DNA from: an uncultured Lachnospiraceae bacterium
GTDB lineage: Bacteria; Bacillota; Clostridia; Lachnospirales; Lachnospiraceae
Reading direction: 5' to 3'
NCBI GenBank assembly: GCA_902793335.1
Contig: CADBCZ010000024.1
Coordinates: 1 to 44,122, forward strand
DNA length: 44,122 bases
Below the pieces are notes generated by a model. It had not been told where the DNA came from. It saw nothing but the letters and a program-made list of their open reading frames with translations, and searched no databases. The position numbers and the translations under genes are program-made. Shown here in pieces: positions 34,896-43,378 of the stretch. Within the stretch, counting starts at the first letter, position 1; each line of letters starts with the position of its first letter.

Positions 34896-34926
34896 AAAAA
34901 CCTCCTTGAATTCCTTATTGAATACA

Positions 34927-34971
34927 AGTATAATTATCAAAAAATGACTTTCAATAATTTTTTAGTCATTT
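34927..34971 (-). promoter_or_regulatory. Promoter of the GNAT gene with an inverted-repeat operator
   Basis: Minus-strand TTGAAA (34949-34954), 16 bases, TATACT (34927-34932). The inverted repeat AAATGACT-N14-AGTCATTT (34942-34949 and 34964-34971) brackets the -35 in the short divergent region. This is a natural site for the TetR-family protein encoded on the other strand. Confidence 0.5.
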
Positions 34972-34996
34972 AAATATTTATTTGGAGAACATCATT

Positions 34997-35578
34997 ATGC
35001 CAAAAATATTTACAGACAAAAGCAGAGATGAAATTCGAACATCGTTACTGGATAATGGCTTTAAGATGCTTAAAAATGGTGGTCTTTCAGCCGTTAACAT
35101 AGACACTCTTACCAAAGAGGTCTATATTGCCAAAGGAACGTTTTATAATCTATTCGATAACAAATCAGAATTCATGTACCAGATGATGATACATGAGAGA
35201 AACCGCGCCAAAGATATGCTCATCTCATATCTTAACAAGTCAGGCAAATTAACAAGGGATTCTCTGCGTGACTACTTGAAATGGTTGACACAAGAGAATC
35301 CCAATGTATTCGCATTTTTAACTGATTCTGAAAAGAAACACCTAATTTCCACGTGGTCAGACAAATATATCGAAAATGAGGATAACGACAATACTACCAT
35401 GCACGTGCTAATCTCATTACTCGAAACCCCTGCACACACACCCAATTGGATGCTAGCCTGCAATTACATGAAGCTTATTGCAATCAGTCTGACAACGGAG
35501 AAGGTCTTTATAAGAGAAAATTACAATGAAATGATAAACTCCCTTATCAACAGCATCGTTGATATGCTGTGCGATTAA
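34997..35578 (+). CDS. TetR/AcrR family transcriptional regulator
   Basis: The only long plus-strand gene. The N-terminal helix-turn-helix (about 10-58) has the TetR signature TKEVYIAKGTFYNLFDNKSEF; the C-terminal ligand domain is unassigned. At 193 residues it has normal length. GGAG lies 10 bases before the ATG at 34997; an in-frame TTG at 34982 overlaps that ribosome site and is unlikely. It is divergent from the GNAT gene and convergent with the ZIP transporter gene. It probably represses the GNAT gene and itself. Confidence 0.9.
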   Translation: MPKIFTDKSRDEIRTSLLDNGFKMLKNGGLSAVNIDTLTKEVYIAKGTFYNLFDNKSEFMYQMMIHERNRAKDMLISYLNKSGKLTRDSLRDYLKWLTQENPNVFAFLTDSEKKHLISTWSDKYIENEDNDNTTMHVLISLLETPAHTPNWMLACNYMKLIAISLTTEKVFIRENYNEMINSLINSIVDMLCD

Positions 35579-35614
35579 GAGAATGTCTCAGTTCCACCTT
35601 TATTATATATATTC

Positions 35615-36400
35615 TTATCCTAGTGCCACATCCAACGCCATCATCAAACTAAACCCTATTGCAAACGCAATAACACCTATGTCAGAATGTTCTCCGGCAG
35701 CCATCTCCGGTATAAGCTCTTCCACTACAACATATAGCATTGCTCCCGCTGCAAACGAAAGAAAATACGGCATTGCAGGCACCACAAGACCTGCGACTAT
35801 AACAGTAAGACCTCCAAACACCGGTTCAACCGCTCCGGATAAAACCCCTAACCAGAATGATTTCGCTTTGCTTTTTCCCTCAGCATAAAGAGGCATCGAG
35901 ATAATTGCACCTTCCGGAAAGTTCTGTATCGCGATTCCAAGCGCAAGTGCAAGCGCGGCACCAGCGGTAATTTTGTCAGATCCACCGGCAAGTCCGGCAT
36001 ACACGACTCCAACAGCCATTCCTTCCGGAATATTATGAAGTGTTACAGCAAGCACAAGCATAACCATTCTTGTAAGATGACTATGAGGACCTTCTGCCTT
36101 CGTAGAGCCTATATGCAAATGCGGTATAACATGATCCAGCATAAGAAGAAATAATATACCAACCCAGAATCCAATAAATGCAGGTAAAAAAGCAAATTTA
36201 CCCATGTCCTCCGATTGTTCTATAGCAGGAATTATAAGGCTCCATACCGAAGCAGCAACCATCACTCCTGCCGCAAATCCCGACAATGCACGTTGCACTC
36301 CTCTTTTAAGCTGATCACGCAGAAAGAACACACACCCTGAGCCTGCAGCCGTACCGATAAAGGGAAGTATCAAGCCTATCAATATTGTATTTGTATCCAT
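35615..36400 (-). CDS. ZIP family divalent metal transporter
   Basis: A 261-residue membrane protein with eight predicted helices and the ZIP motifs in helices IV and V: TLHNIPEGMAVGV and GIAIQNFPEGAIISMPL. These His/Glu/Asn residues form the binuclear metal site. A His-rich stretch (HVIPHLHIGSTKAEGPHSH) lies between helices III and IV. It likely imports zinc, or iron/manganese, as GufA/ZupT-type proteins do. AAAGGGTG lies before the ATG at 36400. No metal-type operator was seen directly upstream, unlike the CobW-type gene. Confidence 0.9.
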   Translation of the reverse strand: MDTNTILIGLILPFIGTAAGSGCVFFLRDQLKRGVQRALSGFAAGVMVAASVWSLIIPAIEQSEDMGKFAFLPAFIGFWVGILFLLMLDHVIPHLHIGSTKAEGPHSHLTRMVMLVLAVTLHNIPEGMAVGVVYAGLAGGSDKITAGAALALALGIAIQNFPEGAIISMPLYAEGKSKAKSFWLGVLSGAVEPVFGGLTVIVAGLVVPAMPYFLSFAAGAMLYVVVEELIPEMAAGEHSDIGVIAFAIGFSLMMALDVALG

Positions 36401-36523
36401 ATAAATCACCCTTTCTTAGAAAGTTCATCCAACACAAACGGCGCTCTTTGTATCTCATCATATACCTTTCTTAGAAATAGAAAACACCGCCTCCTTAGGA
36501 AGGACATTACCACCTATTGCAGT

Positions 36524-36606
36524 TTTTGACAACACCCCAAAGTGCAAAAAGTGCAGTTTTAGGGAATACTTTTAAACGCAAAAGTGCAGTTTCAGGGAAC
36601 ACTTTT
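36524..36606. repeat. Degenerate 33-bp tandem repeats upstream of the ZIP gene
   Basis: Two copies of a unit AAAGTGCAGTTTYAGGGAAY-ACTTTT (about 36548-36573 and 36581-36606) are spaced by 33 bases, with a more degenerate third copy before them (TTGCAGTTTTTGACAAC, about 36527-36545). The last copy is internally palindromic (AAAGTG...CACTTT). There is no ORF in 36401-36728; the rest of this gap holds the enolase terminator. Confidence 0.6.
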
Positions 36607-36624
36607 TGTTTATTTTATCCCATC

Positions 36625-36697
36625 CAAAAAAGAAAAACTTAAAAATATAGCGCAAACAACGGCTCTGCAGCGTGCATCCCCATCATTTGCGCTATAT
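36625..36697 (-). terminator. Terminator of enolase
   Basis: A perfect 12-bp stem ATATAGCGCAAA/TTTGCGCTATAT (36645-36656 and 36686-36697) encloses a 29-base loop with its own CTGCAG core. On the minus strand it is followed by TTTTAAGTTTTTCTTTTTT. It lies 32 bases past the eno stop. Confidence 0.8.
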
Positions 36698-36728
36698 CAC
36701 GATCAGATTATTATATATACACTATTGC

Positions 36729-38066
<1,338 letters not shown>

Positions 38067-38079
38067 TTAGTTTTTAAAA

Positions 38080-38105
38080 CAGCTGCCGACATTTGCCGAC
38101 AGCTG
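38080..38105 (-). terminator. Terminator of the flavodoxin-DUF3793 operon
   Basis: Arms CAGCTGTCG and CGGCAGCTG (minus reading) form a 9-bp stem with one wobble and a short loop, followed by TTTTAAAAAC. It begins 5 bases past the DUF3793 stop codon. Confidence 0.7.
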
Positions 38106-38109
38106 CCAA

Positions 38110-38661
38110 TCAGGTTTTCACCATCAATTCCTCTAAGGGAATTCCGCAACGTACTTTCTCTTTGTAGATTTCCGTGCATTTATTGATGAGTTTAAACCTC
38201 ATGAGTGCATTTTTCTTATCGCCGTATACCTTCCAACAGCCCACATATTTCACCCCGACATTGGGATTGTTGATAAAACCTTTCACATCTTCCGGTGGAT
38301 AACCGAGAAACAACCCTATTTCATGTGGAAAATCTGCACTGTCTTTTAGCCTTTTTACCAGATGACAGACGCACAGATCCGCATTTTTATCACTATAACC
38401 ATTTTCATTGAGGATATCTATGGCCCTTGGATCGTGAAGGTCTTTGTCCAGATACTTCGGGCGATACACATATATTAAAGTATAGTCTTTTGCATATTTG
38501 AGAGGGACTATTCTTAGCCCGTATTGTCTCATCAGGTGATTGAGTTTTCTAAGCCTTTGTACCACATAGTTTCTGTCATTATTCCTTATAGAAAACAAAC
38601 TCCCTGTTTTAATCCCCGCCAGAGTTGGCGCACAATACTCCACTATTTCACTCGTCGGCAT
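38110..38661 (-). CDS. DUF3793 family protein
   Basis: A 183-residue soluble protein of unknown function. The family hallmark is HEIGLFLGYPPEDVKGFI (about 120-137), preceded by CVCHLVKRLK and followed by KYVGCWKVYGD. No enzymatic motif is known to me. Members in gut Firmicutes are often found beside flavodoxin and iron-related genes. Here the gene is third in a unit after flavodoxin and a small membrane protein, under two GTTAGC-N4-GCTAAC operators. The frame is open to 38739, but GAGGGGAAAAG lies before the ATG at 38661. Confidence 0.83.
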   Translation of the reverse strand: MPTSEIVEYCAPTLAGIKTGSLFSIRNNDRNYVVQRLRKLNHLMRQYGLRIVPLKYAKDYTLIYVYRPKYLDKDLHDPRAIDILNENGYSDKNADLCVCHLVKRLKDSADFPHEIGLFLGYPPEDVKGFINNPNVGVKYVGCWKVYGDKKNALMRFKLINKCTEIYKEKVRCGIPLEELMVKT

Positions 38662-38756
38662 TTTCTTTTCCCCTCGCAGACATTTTTCATTAGTTTGATT
38701 CTCCGCACTATTGTTTTTCTCATAACGCACCATCTCCAATCAAACTATTTAAATAT

Positions 38757-38960
38757 TTAATGATTATTATCTCCCTGTTTAAAAATAAAATACATAGATA
38801 ATATAATACACGCATATCTTATACTTGTTGAAATATCGTAAATCACACCATATTCATACCCAACCGGCATTATGCAATCACAAACATATTTTGCTATGAA
38901 CGTCGCCAATAAGCACATTATTGTAAGCACTACAATTTTAGCAAGAAGCTTATCGTTCAT
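38757..38960 (-). CDS. Small membrane protein of unknown function
   Basis: A 67-residue protein with two predicted membrane helices (LLAKIVVLTIMCLLATFIA and ISTSIRYACIILSMYFIF) separated by a loop with two cysteines (YVCDCIMP). No family is recognised. GAGGTGGTG lies before the ATG at 38960; the longer frame to 39068 overlaps flavodoxin and is unlikely. It sits 13 bases after the flavodoxin stop and 95 bases before DUF3793, so it should be cotranscribed with both. Confidence 0.6.
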   Translation of the reverse strand: MNDKLLAKIVVLTIMCLLATFIAKYVCDCIMPVGYEYGVIYDISTSIRYACIILSMYFIFKQGDNNH

Positions 38961-38973
38961 AATCACCACCTCG

Positions 38974-39396
38974 TCAAGCAAGCGATCTTCCAAGAGACTT
39001 GCATTCTTCAAGATCGTCATCACTTGGGAAGTTATTAGCCATAACGCAGTCATATACAAGGTTAGCACCTACGGCATTAGATCTTTCTTCCCAGTCTCTC
39101 ATCCACTGTCCATCGCCCCATCCGTAAGAACCAAAAAGCGCTATCTTCTTTCCCGACAAAACGCTTTCAACATCGGTAAACATCGGCTCATACTCTGTTT
39201 CCTCAAGAACCTCGGCACCCATAGCCGGGCAACCAAAAGCAATACCATCATAATCTTTCACCATGCTGCTGTTAAACTCGGACGGTCCAAACACTGACAC
39301 CTCAGCGCCCGCAGCTTTAGCACCTTCTTCAACAGCCTGTGCCATCGCTGTCGTATTACCTGTTCCGCTCCAAAACACTACTGCAACTTTACTCAT
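38974..39396 (-). CDS. Flavodoxin
   Basis: A 140-residue short-chain flavodoxin, an FMN-binding electron carrier that replaces ferredoxin under iron limitation. The phosphate-binding loop is WSGTGNTTAMAQ (9-20), the FMN 50s/90s loops are FGCPAMGAEVLEE and GSYGWGDGQWM. AAGGAAGG lies before the ATG at 39396. Two operator palindromes at its promoter, one over the -10, indicate tight repression. A hairpin lies in the leader. Confidence 0.95.
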   Translation of the reverse strand: MSKVAVVFWSGTGNTTAMAQAVEEGAKAAGAEVSVFGPSEFNSSMVKDYDGIAFGCPAMGAEVLEETEYEPMFTDVESVLSGKKIALFGSYGWGDGQWMRDWEERSNAVGANLVYDCVMANNFPSDDDLEECKSLGRSLA

Positions 39397-39430
39397 ATAT
39401 GAATCCTTCCTTTCTTAATCTCACAAGAGC

Positions 39431-39460
39431 CTCCCGAAGGAACATGGGAACCTCCGGGAG
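39431..39460 (-). promoter_or_regulatory. Leader hairpin of the flavodoxin operon
   Basis: Minus-strand arms CTCCCGGAGG and CCTTCGGGAG pair with one mismatch around a 10-base loop. There is no T-tract after it. An almost identical hairpin with a T-tract lies in the duplicated unit at 39602-39640. The conserved loop sequence (CCAYGTTC-like) suggests common origin or an RNA element. Confidence 0.55.
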
Positions 39461-39480
39461 AAAAAACATGATTTATTCGA

Positions 39481-39534
39481 GTTAGCCACTGCTAACCTTA
39501 AGGTTAGTATATGCTAACTTGATTAAAATGTCAA
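39481..39534 (-). promoter_or_regulatory. Flavodoxin promoter with two operators (sites D1 and D2)
   Basis: Minus-strand TTGACA (39529-39534), 17 bases, TATACT (39506-39511). Operator D2 (39503-39518, GTTAGCATATACTAAC, one mismatch) covers the -10. Operator D1 (39481-39496, perfect GTTAGC/GCTAAC arms) begins 9 bases downstream of it. Confidence 0.82.
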
Positions 39535-39601
39535 TAGCTTTTTCGATTTTTTATTATCTGGTTTTATTTAGGGATATTACACGCAAACTAGTATTTCCTA
39601 T

Positions 39602-39678
39602 AAAAAAGGAGCTCCCGGAAGAACGTGGTGCCTCCGGGAGAAAAGATAATCTATTAAGTTAGCTTTTGCTAACCTGTT
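39602..39678 (-). ncRNA. Candidate short RNA from a duplicated operator-hairpin unit
   Basis: Transcription from the promoter at 39683-39711 would begin near 39676. It would pass the operator and a CTCCCGGAGG/CTTCCGGGAG hairpin (39612-39640), then reach TCCTTTTTT (39602-39609), which forms an intrinsic terminator. The product would be about 75 nt and contains no ORF. It may be a regulatory RNA, or merely a decayed duplicate of the flavodoxin promoter region. No expression evidence is available. The remaining 39712-39874 shows nothing that I recognise. Confidence 0.4.
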
Positions 39679-39711
39679 AATTACTATATTATATTATTTC
39701 TTAAATGTCAA
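39658..39711 (-). promoter_or_regulatory. Orphan promoter with GTTAGC-N4-GCTAAC operator (site E)
   Basis: Minus-strand TTGACA (39706-39711), 17 bases, TATAGT (39683-39688), then the perfect palindrome GTTAGC-AAAA-GCTAAC (39658-39673) 9 bases downstream. Same architecture as the flavodoxin promoter 180 bases away. Confidence 0.8.
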
Positions 39712-39874
39712 CAACTTTTTTACTTTTCTTCCGGAAACATTAAAAGATCATCATATATTAATTATATTAACTAGATTCTTTACGTATGCAAGCTACTACA
39801 TTGAAGCTGCCGCTGCACCCATCAAATCAGTTTACAAAATATACTGTTCCCATTTTTTCCTCACTTATATAGAA

Positions 39875-40978
39875 CTACTCTATGCATTCATATAATAGCT
39901 TTACAATCTCCGCCTTCTCGTATCCTTTTCCGATGAAAACAACCTGGTTACATCTGTCACCGTACGTCTCATCCCAGTCATCCTTAAGGTCAGGGAAATC
40001 ATTAACTATCGGAGCAAGTTCCTCCTCAGGCCATGCCGACACCCACTCAGAAAGTTCCGTAATAGACGCATTTCTTCCTGCCTGCTCAAATAATTGAACA
40101 TGCTTCCAGTCGTCTGAAAACCAGATATATCCTTTTGATCTGACAAGCACCTCGGGATAATTTTCTACAAAATTGTTAAATGCATCTCGGTTAAACGGCT
40201 TTCTTTCCTCGAAGACAAATGATGAAATACCGTACTCATCCACACATGCCTTTTCATCATCATGTTCACAATTATTCAATGCTTTTTGCACAGCGCTGTA
40301 TGCTTCAACCTCCTCGAAATCGAAATCCTCTCTGTCTAAAATAACATCGAGATCAACTTCTCCGTTTACACAAGGTATCATTTCAGCTTCCTGCTGGATA
40401 TTTCTAAGACCTTCTTCAACTTCCTTAAGCTGCTCCTCTGTCAAAAGATCTGTTTTATTTAAAATCATAAGGTTGCAGAACTCAATCTGTTCCATAATAA
40501 GATTGATTATATCTCCGTCTTCAATCTCATCTTCAGTCATGAGATCGTGCAAAAATTCACGATATATCCTGTCCACATCAACAACGGATACCACCGATTT
40601 CAAATATACTCTTGTGTCCTCTGTCATCTCCTCATAGTTAAAAAATGCACCCGCTATTGATGAAGGCTCACTTATTCCCGATGCTTCTACGAATATTGCC
40701 TCTATCGTTTTGTCCGCAGACAATCTTTCAATTTCTGTCATAAACTCATCGCGGAGAGTACAACAAATACAACCATTCTGCATCTCTACCATTTCAACCT
40801 GACTAACCTGATTTCCTGTCTTGTTGAGAATTGATGCATCAATGTTGATACTTCCCATATCGTTGACGATCAACGCAATTTTTCTCTTCTCCTGCTTCAA
40901 AATATTCTGCATAAGAGTTGTTTTACCGGAACCCAAATATCCGGTTATTATGACGATAGGTACCTCTTTCTTTGACAT
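39875..40978 (-). CDS. CobW/ZNG1 (COG0523) family GTP-binding metallochaperone
   Basis: A 367-residue G3E-family GTPase. Walker A is GYLGSGKTT (13-21), the metal motif NGCICC (C70, C72, C73) matches the CxCC of zinc-metallochaperone members, and NKTD is the G4 guanine motif. A C-terminal CobW_C-type domain follows (about 245-360, with SSFVFEERKPFN and VLVRSKGYIWFS). Such proteins deliver zinc or another metal to client enzymes under limitation. The central linker is acidic and contains HDDEKAC. GGAGG lies 7 bases before the ATG. Two palindromic operators flank its promoter, and a Fur/Zur-family gene lies just upstream, so metal control is likely. Confidence 0.92.
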   Translation of the reverse strand: MSKKEVPIVIITGYLGSGKTTLMQNILKQEKRKIALIVNDMGSINIDASILNKTGNQVSQVEMVEMQNGCICCTLRDEFMTEIERLSADKTIEAIFVEASGISEPSSIAGAFFNYEEMTEDTRVYLKSVVSVVDVDRIYREFLHDLMTEDEIEDGDIINLIMEQIEFCNLMILNKTDLLTEEQLKEVEEGLRNIQQEAEMIPCVNGEVDLDVILDREDFDFEEVEAYSAVQKALNNCEHDDEKACVDEYGISSFVFEERKPFNRDAFNNFVENYPEVLVRSKGYIWFSDDWKHVQLFEQAGRNASITELSEWVSAWPEEELAPIVNDFPDLKDDWDETYGDRCNQVVFIGKGYEKAEIVKLLYECIE

Positions 40979-41007
40979 GACTTATCCTCCATTTTCGCAC
41001 TAACATT

Positions 41008-41080
41008 TGCAACACATTTGCATTTTGACATTGTATAACATCAGATTTGGCGTGTCAATACATTTTGCAACTTTGTTGCA
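41008..41080 (-). promoter_or_regulatory. CobW-type GTPase promoter flanked by two TGCAA palindromes
   Basis: Minus-strand TTGACA (41053-41058), 17 bases, TACAAT (41030-41035). The palindrome TGCAAC-TTT-GTTGCA (41066-41080, perfect) lies just upstream of the -35. A one-mismatch copy TGCAACACATTTGCA (41008-41022) lies downstream of the -10. Both are followed by TTTTGACA on the plus strand. They are a likely Zur/Fur-type operator pair. Confidence 0.65.
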
Positions 41081-41133
41081 TTTTGACATATCAGTTTACT
41101 TGCAAAAACCGCTTATAACTTAGTCAAATCAAA

Positions 41134-41157
41134 AACAGCACCCGTTTGGATGCTGTT
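41134..41157 (-). terminator. Terminator of the MBL-Fur operon
   Basis: Arms AACAGCATCC and GGGTGCTGTT around an AAAC loop, followed by TTTTGATTTG on the minus strand, begin 4 bases past the Fur-family stop codon. Confidence 0.78.
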
Positions 41158-41161
41158 AATA

Positions 41162-41578
41162 TCATGCTTTTTTCTTACCTTTACATAGATTACATATACC
41201 TACAATTACTGTCTTGCCATAATCAATATCCAGGCCATACTCGGATTGAATCTTCTTTGCCGTATCACCTAAAATCTTGTTATCAAGATGAAATACCTTA
41301 CCGCATTTCTCACATCTCGCATGCATATGTTCATGACAGGAGCAATGTTCTTCAGAATACTGATAACAGGTAGCATTTATATCGCTTTCCTTATATTTTA
41401 CCAACTGTCCATCTTTGCACAGACGCTCTAAATTTCTGTATATAGTGGATCTGTCTAACTCCTCACCGTCCGAATTAATCGCATTTAATATGTCACGCGC
41501 AGTGAATCTGGTGTCCGCATGTTTTTTCAAATATTCTATTATTGCATTTCTCGGCTTTGTTTTGTATTCAGCTTTCAT
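41162..41578 (-). CDS. Fur family transcriptional regulator (possibly Zur)
   Basis: A 138-residue metalloregulator. The N-terminal winged helix has RFTARDILNAI and LDRSTIYRNLERL. The C-terminal domain has the His/Cys metal-sensing stretch HCSCHEHMHARC and two CxxC pairs (C89/C92 and C129/C132) that form the structural zinc site. A PerR-type Asp ligand is not evident, and the neighbouring CobW-type GTPase favours a zinc sensor, but Fur itself cannot be excluded. It overlaps the MBL-fold gene by 11 bases and is translated from the same mRNA. Confidence 0.9.
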   Translation of the reverse strand: MKAEYKTKPRNAIIEYLKKHADTRFTARDILNAINSDGEELDRSTIYRNLERLCKDGQLVKYKESDINATCYQYSEEHCSCHEHMHARCEKCGKVFHLDNKILGDTAKKIQSEYGLDIDYGKTVIVGICNLCKGKKKA

Positions 41579-42407
41579 TTATCACTTCTTCTCCCGAATG
41601 TACATATTCCAAACTATCGCCCATAATATTCTTCATTATATCAAATGCAGCAAGCCCCGTGCAATGACAAGTCACAAACCTTATAGGATATTTCTTAAGC
41701 TCATTTGCTATATCCTCAATCTCCTTGATTTCTCTATCCCTGTAATCCGAATGTTTCATCAAATGAAATCCGCTGATCACCACATCGGGTGCTTTACCGT
41801 ACTTGTCCATATATGCATCAAGGATACTTAGGATTCCGTTATGCGCACAACCGGACATGAGCACCGACTTGCCATTTTCATGTATGACAAGAAAATTCTC
41901 ATGAACAAAATCATCCCGTCGGTATTCATTATCCTCACGGACAAGAAGCCTCTTGTTGGTAAATGGCAACTCATGACTTCTGTTTTTAATAACAAAAAGC
42001 TCAAGTTCATCATCAATTGCAGTATCACCATTTACAAACTTTATCTGAGGAAGTTTTGCTATCTCCTTATCAATGCCTATATACGGATATCTCACCTCTG
42101 CTTCTTCCCCATCATCAGCATAATAATCACCCACAGCAGACTCCTGCATATAAATGATCGCATCATGATTAATATTTGCAAACGGAAGTATTCCTCCGGA
42201 ATGATCATAGTGCCCATGACTTAATATCACAGTATCAATGGCATTTAGATCAACTCCTAATACCTTCGCATTTTCTATTGTATTCTCAGATGGTCCAAGG
42301 TCTAAAAGAAGCTTATGCTTATTGGTCTCAACATAAAAGGACAGACCGTGCTCAAATGCACACCCCTCGTGACCTTCTGTATTTTCAATCAAATTAAGTA
42401 TCTTCAT
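41568..42407 (-). CDS. MBL-fold metallo-hydrolase, DHPPP synthase-like
   Basis: A 279-residue metallo-beta-lactamase-fold protein of the subgroup related to archaeal 7,8-dihydropterin-6-yl-methyl-beta-RFAP synthase. The metal motif is ILSHGHYDHSGG (about 61-72), with the GCAHNGI motif (about 191-197), ISGFHLM and the FVTCHCTG region carrying further ligands. The bacterial substrate is unknown. AAGGAG lies 8 bases before the ATG. It is the first gene of a two-gene unit with the Fur-family regulator. Confidence 0.88.
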   Translation of the reverse strand: MKILNLIENTEGHEGCAFEHGLSFYVETNKHKLLLDLGPSENTIENAKVLGVDLNAIDTVILSHGHYDHSGGILPFANINHDAIIYMQESAVGDYYADDGEEAEVRYPYIGIDKEIAKLPQIKFVNGDTAIDDELELFVIKNRSHELPFTNKRLLVREDNEYRRDDFVHENFLVIHENGKSVLMSGCAHNGILSILDAYMDKYGKAPDVVISGFHLMKHSDYRDREIKEIEDIANELKKYPIRFVTCHCTGLAAFDIMKNIMGDSLEYVHSGEEVINES

Positions 42408-42481
42408 AGCCTATACTCCTTGCAATCTCACACTGTTAATTCATCAACGCGCTCTTTACTTTCCACAGAAAATATATCCGG

Positions 42482-43378
42482 TTAAATCGTGGCTGTTCTA
42501 TAAAACTTGATAACAAATTCGGTTCCTTCTCCAACTGTGCTGGTAACATCTATCTTTCCATTTTGTACCATGATCAGTTGCTTTGAAAGTGCAAGTCCTA
42601 TTCCATTACTGTCTGCAGTTCTGTTATTCCCATGGAAAAACCTCCTGAAAATGTACGGAATGTCGTCCTCGCTTATTCCTTCTCCATTGTCTTTAATCCT
42701 GATTTCTGTTACGAGATTAGAGAGACTGGCGCTTATGGATACATGACCGCCTTCACCAGTATGCTCCAGACAATCTTTGGTCCAGCGGTTATCACATTCG
42801 AGTATAATTTCACTTCCTACAGACGTCCTAAGCTCTACATCCTTAACATCTGCCAAAAGAGACAGACTGTCGGTTATCTCACATATCATTTTATCAAGCT
42901 TCACCGATTCTTTCTTCATTGCAAGAACTCCGGCATCAAGCTCAGCAAGCGCAAGAAGTGTCTGGACAAGCCATGTTATGTGGTCTGTCTGTTTTGTGAT
43001 ATTGGCAATACATTTTCTGCGCTCATATTCGTCTATGTTATCACCCATTAAAACATCCGTCATAATAGTTATCGCAGCAAGAGGAGTTTTGATCTGATGC
43101 GAGATATTCGAAAGCATATCAGCCATGTATTTATTCTTATTTGCTTCACTGCTGTACTGCTCTTTGAGAGTTGTCGAGAGTTTATAAATCTCACTCTTAA
43201 GTATGCGCATCCTTCCCTCTGCTTCAGTTATCAGTTCCGGAAATGTACCTCTATCCTGAACCTTAGTCAGGTAATTTATAAGCTCATCTATCTGGCGGTC
43301 ACGTTTTTTCTTACTTATAAAAATATAAAGCGTTAAGAAAACTATGATTACTCCCATAAAAATCATAATATATATCAT
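42482..43378 (-). CDS. Sensor histidine kinase with missing N-box
   Basis: A 298-residue membrane kinase with one strong N-terminal helix (IMIFMGVIIVFLTLYIFI) and a short cytoplasmic linker, as in intramembrane-type sensors found with peptide ABC transporters. The H-box is SNISHQIKTPL (H94). In the ATPase domain, WTKD runs directly into CLEHTGEGG (residues 199-210), so the usual segment with the N-box Asn (A..NI.KN) is absent, an in-frame loss of about 8 residues. The G1 (KDNGEGIS) and G2 (SNGIGLALS) boxes remain. ATP/Mg binding is probably impaired. It overlaps the regulator gene by 4 bases. Confidence 0.85.
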   Translation of the reverse strand: MIYIMIFMGVIIVFLTLYIFISKKKRDRQIDELINYLTKVQDRGTFPELITEAEGRMRILKSEIYKLSTTLKEQYSSEANKNKYMADMLSNISHQIKTPLAAITIMTDVLMGDNIDEYERRKCIANITKQTDHITWLVQTLLALAELDAGVLAMKKESVKLDKMICEITDSLSLLADVKDVELRTSVGSEIILECDNRWTKDCLEHTGEGGHVSISASLSNLVTEIRIKDNGEGISEDDIPYIFRRFFHGNNRTADSNGIGLALSKQLIMVQNGKIDVTSTVGEGTEFVIKFYRTATI

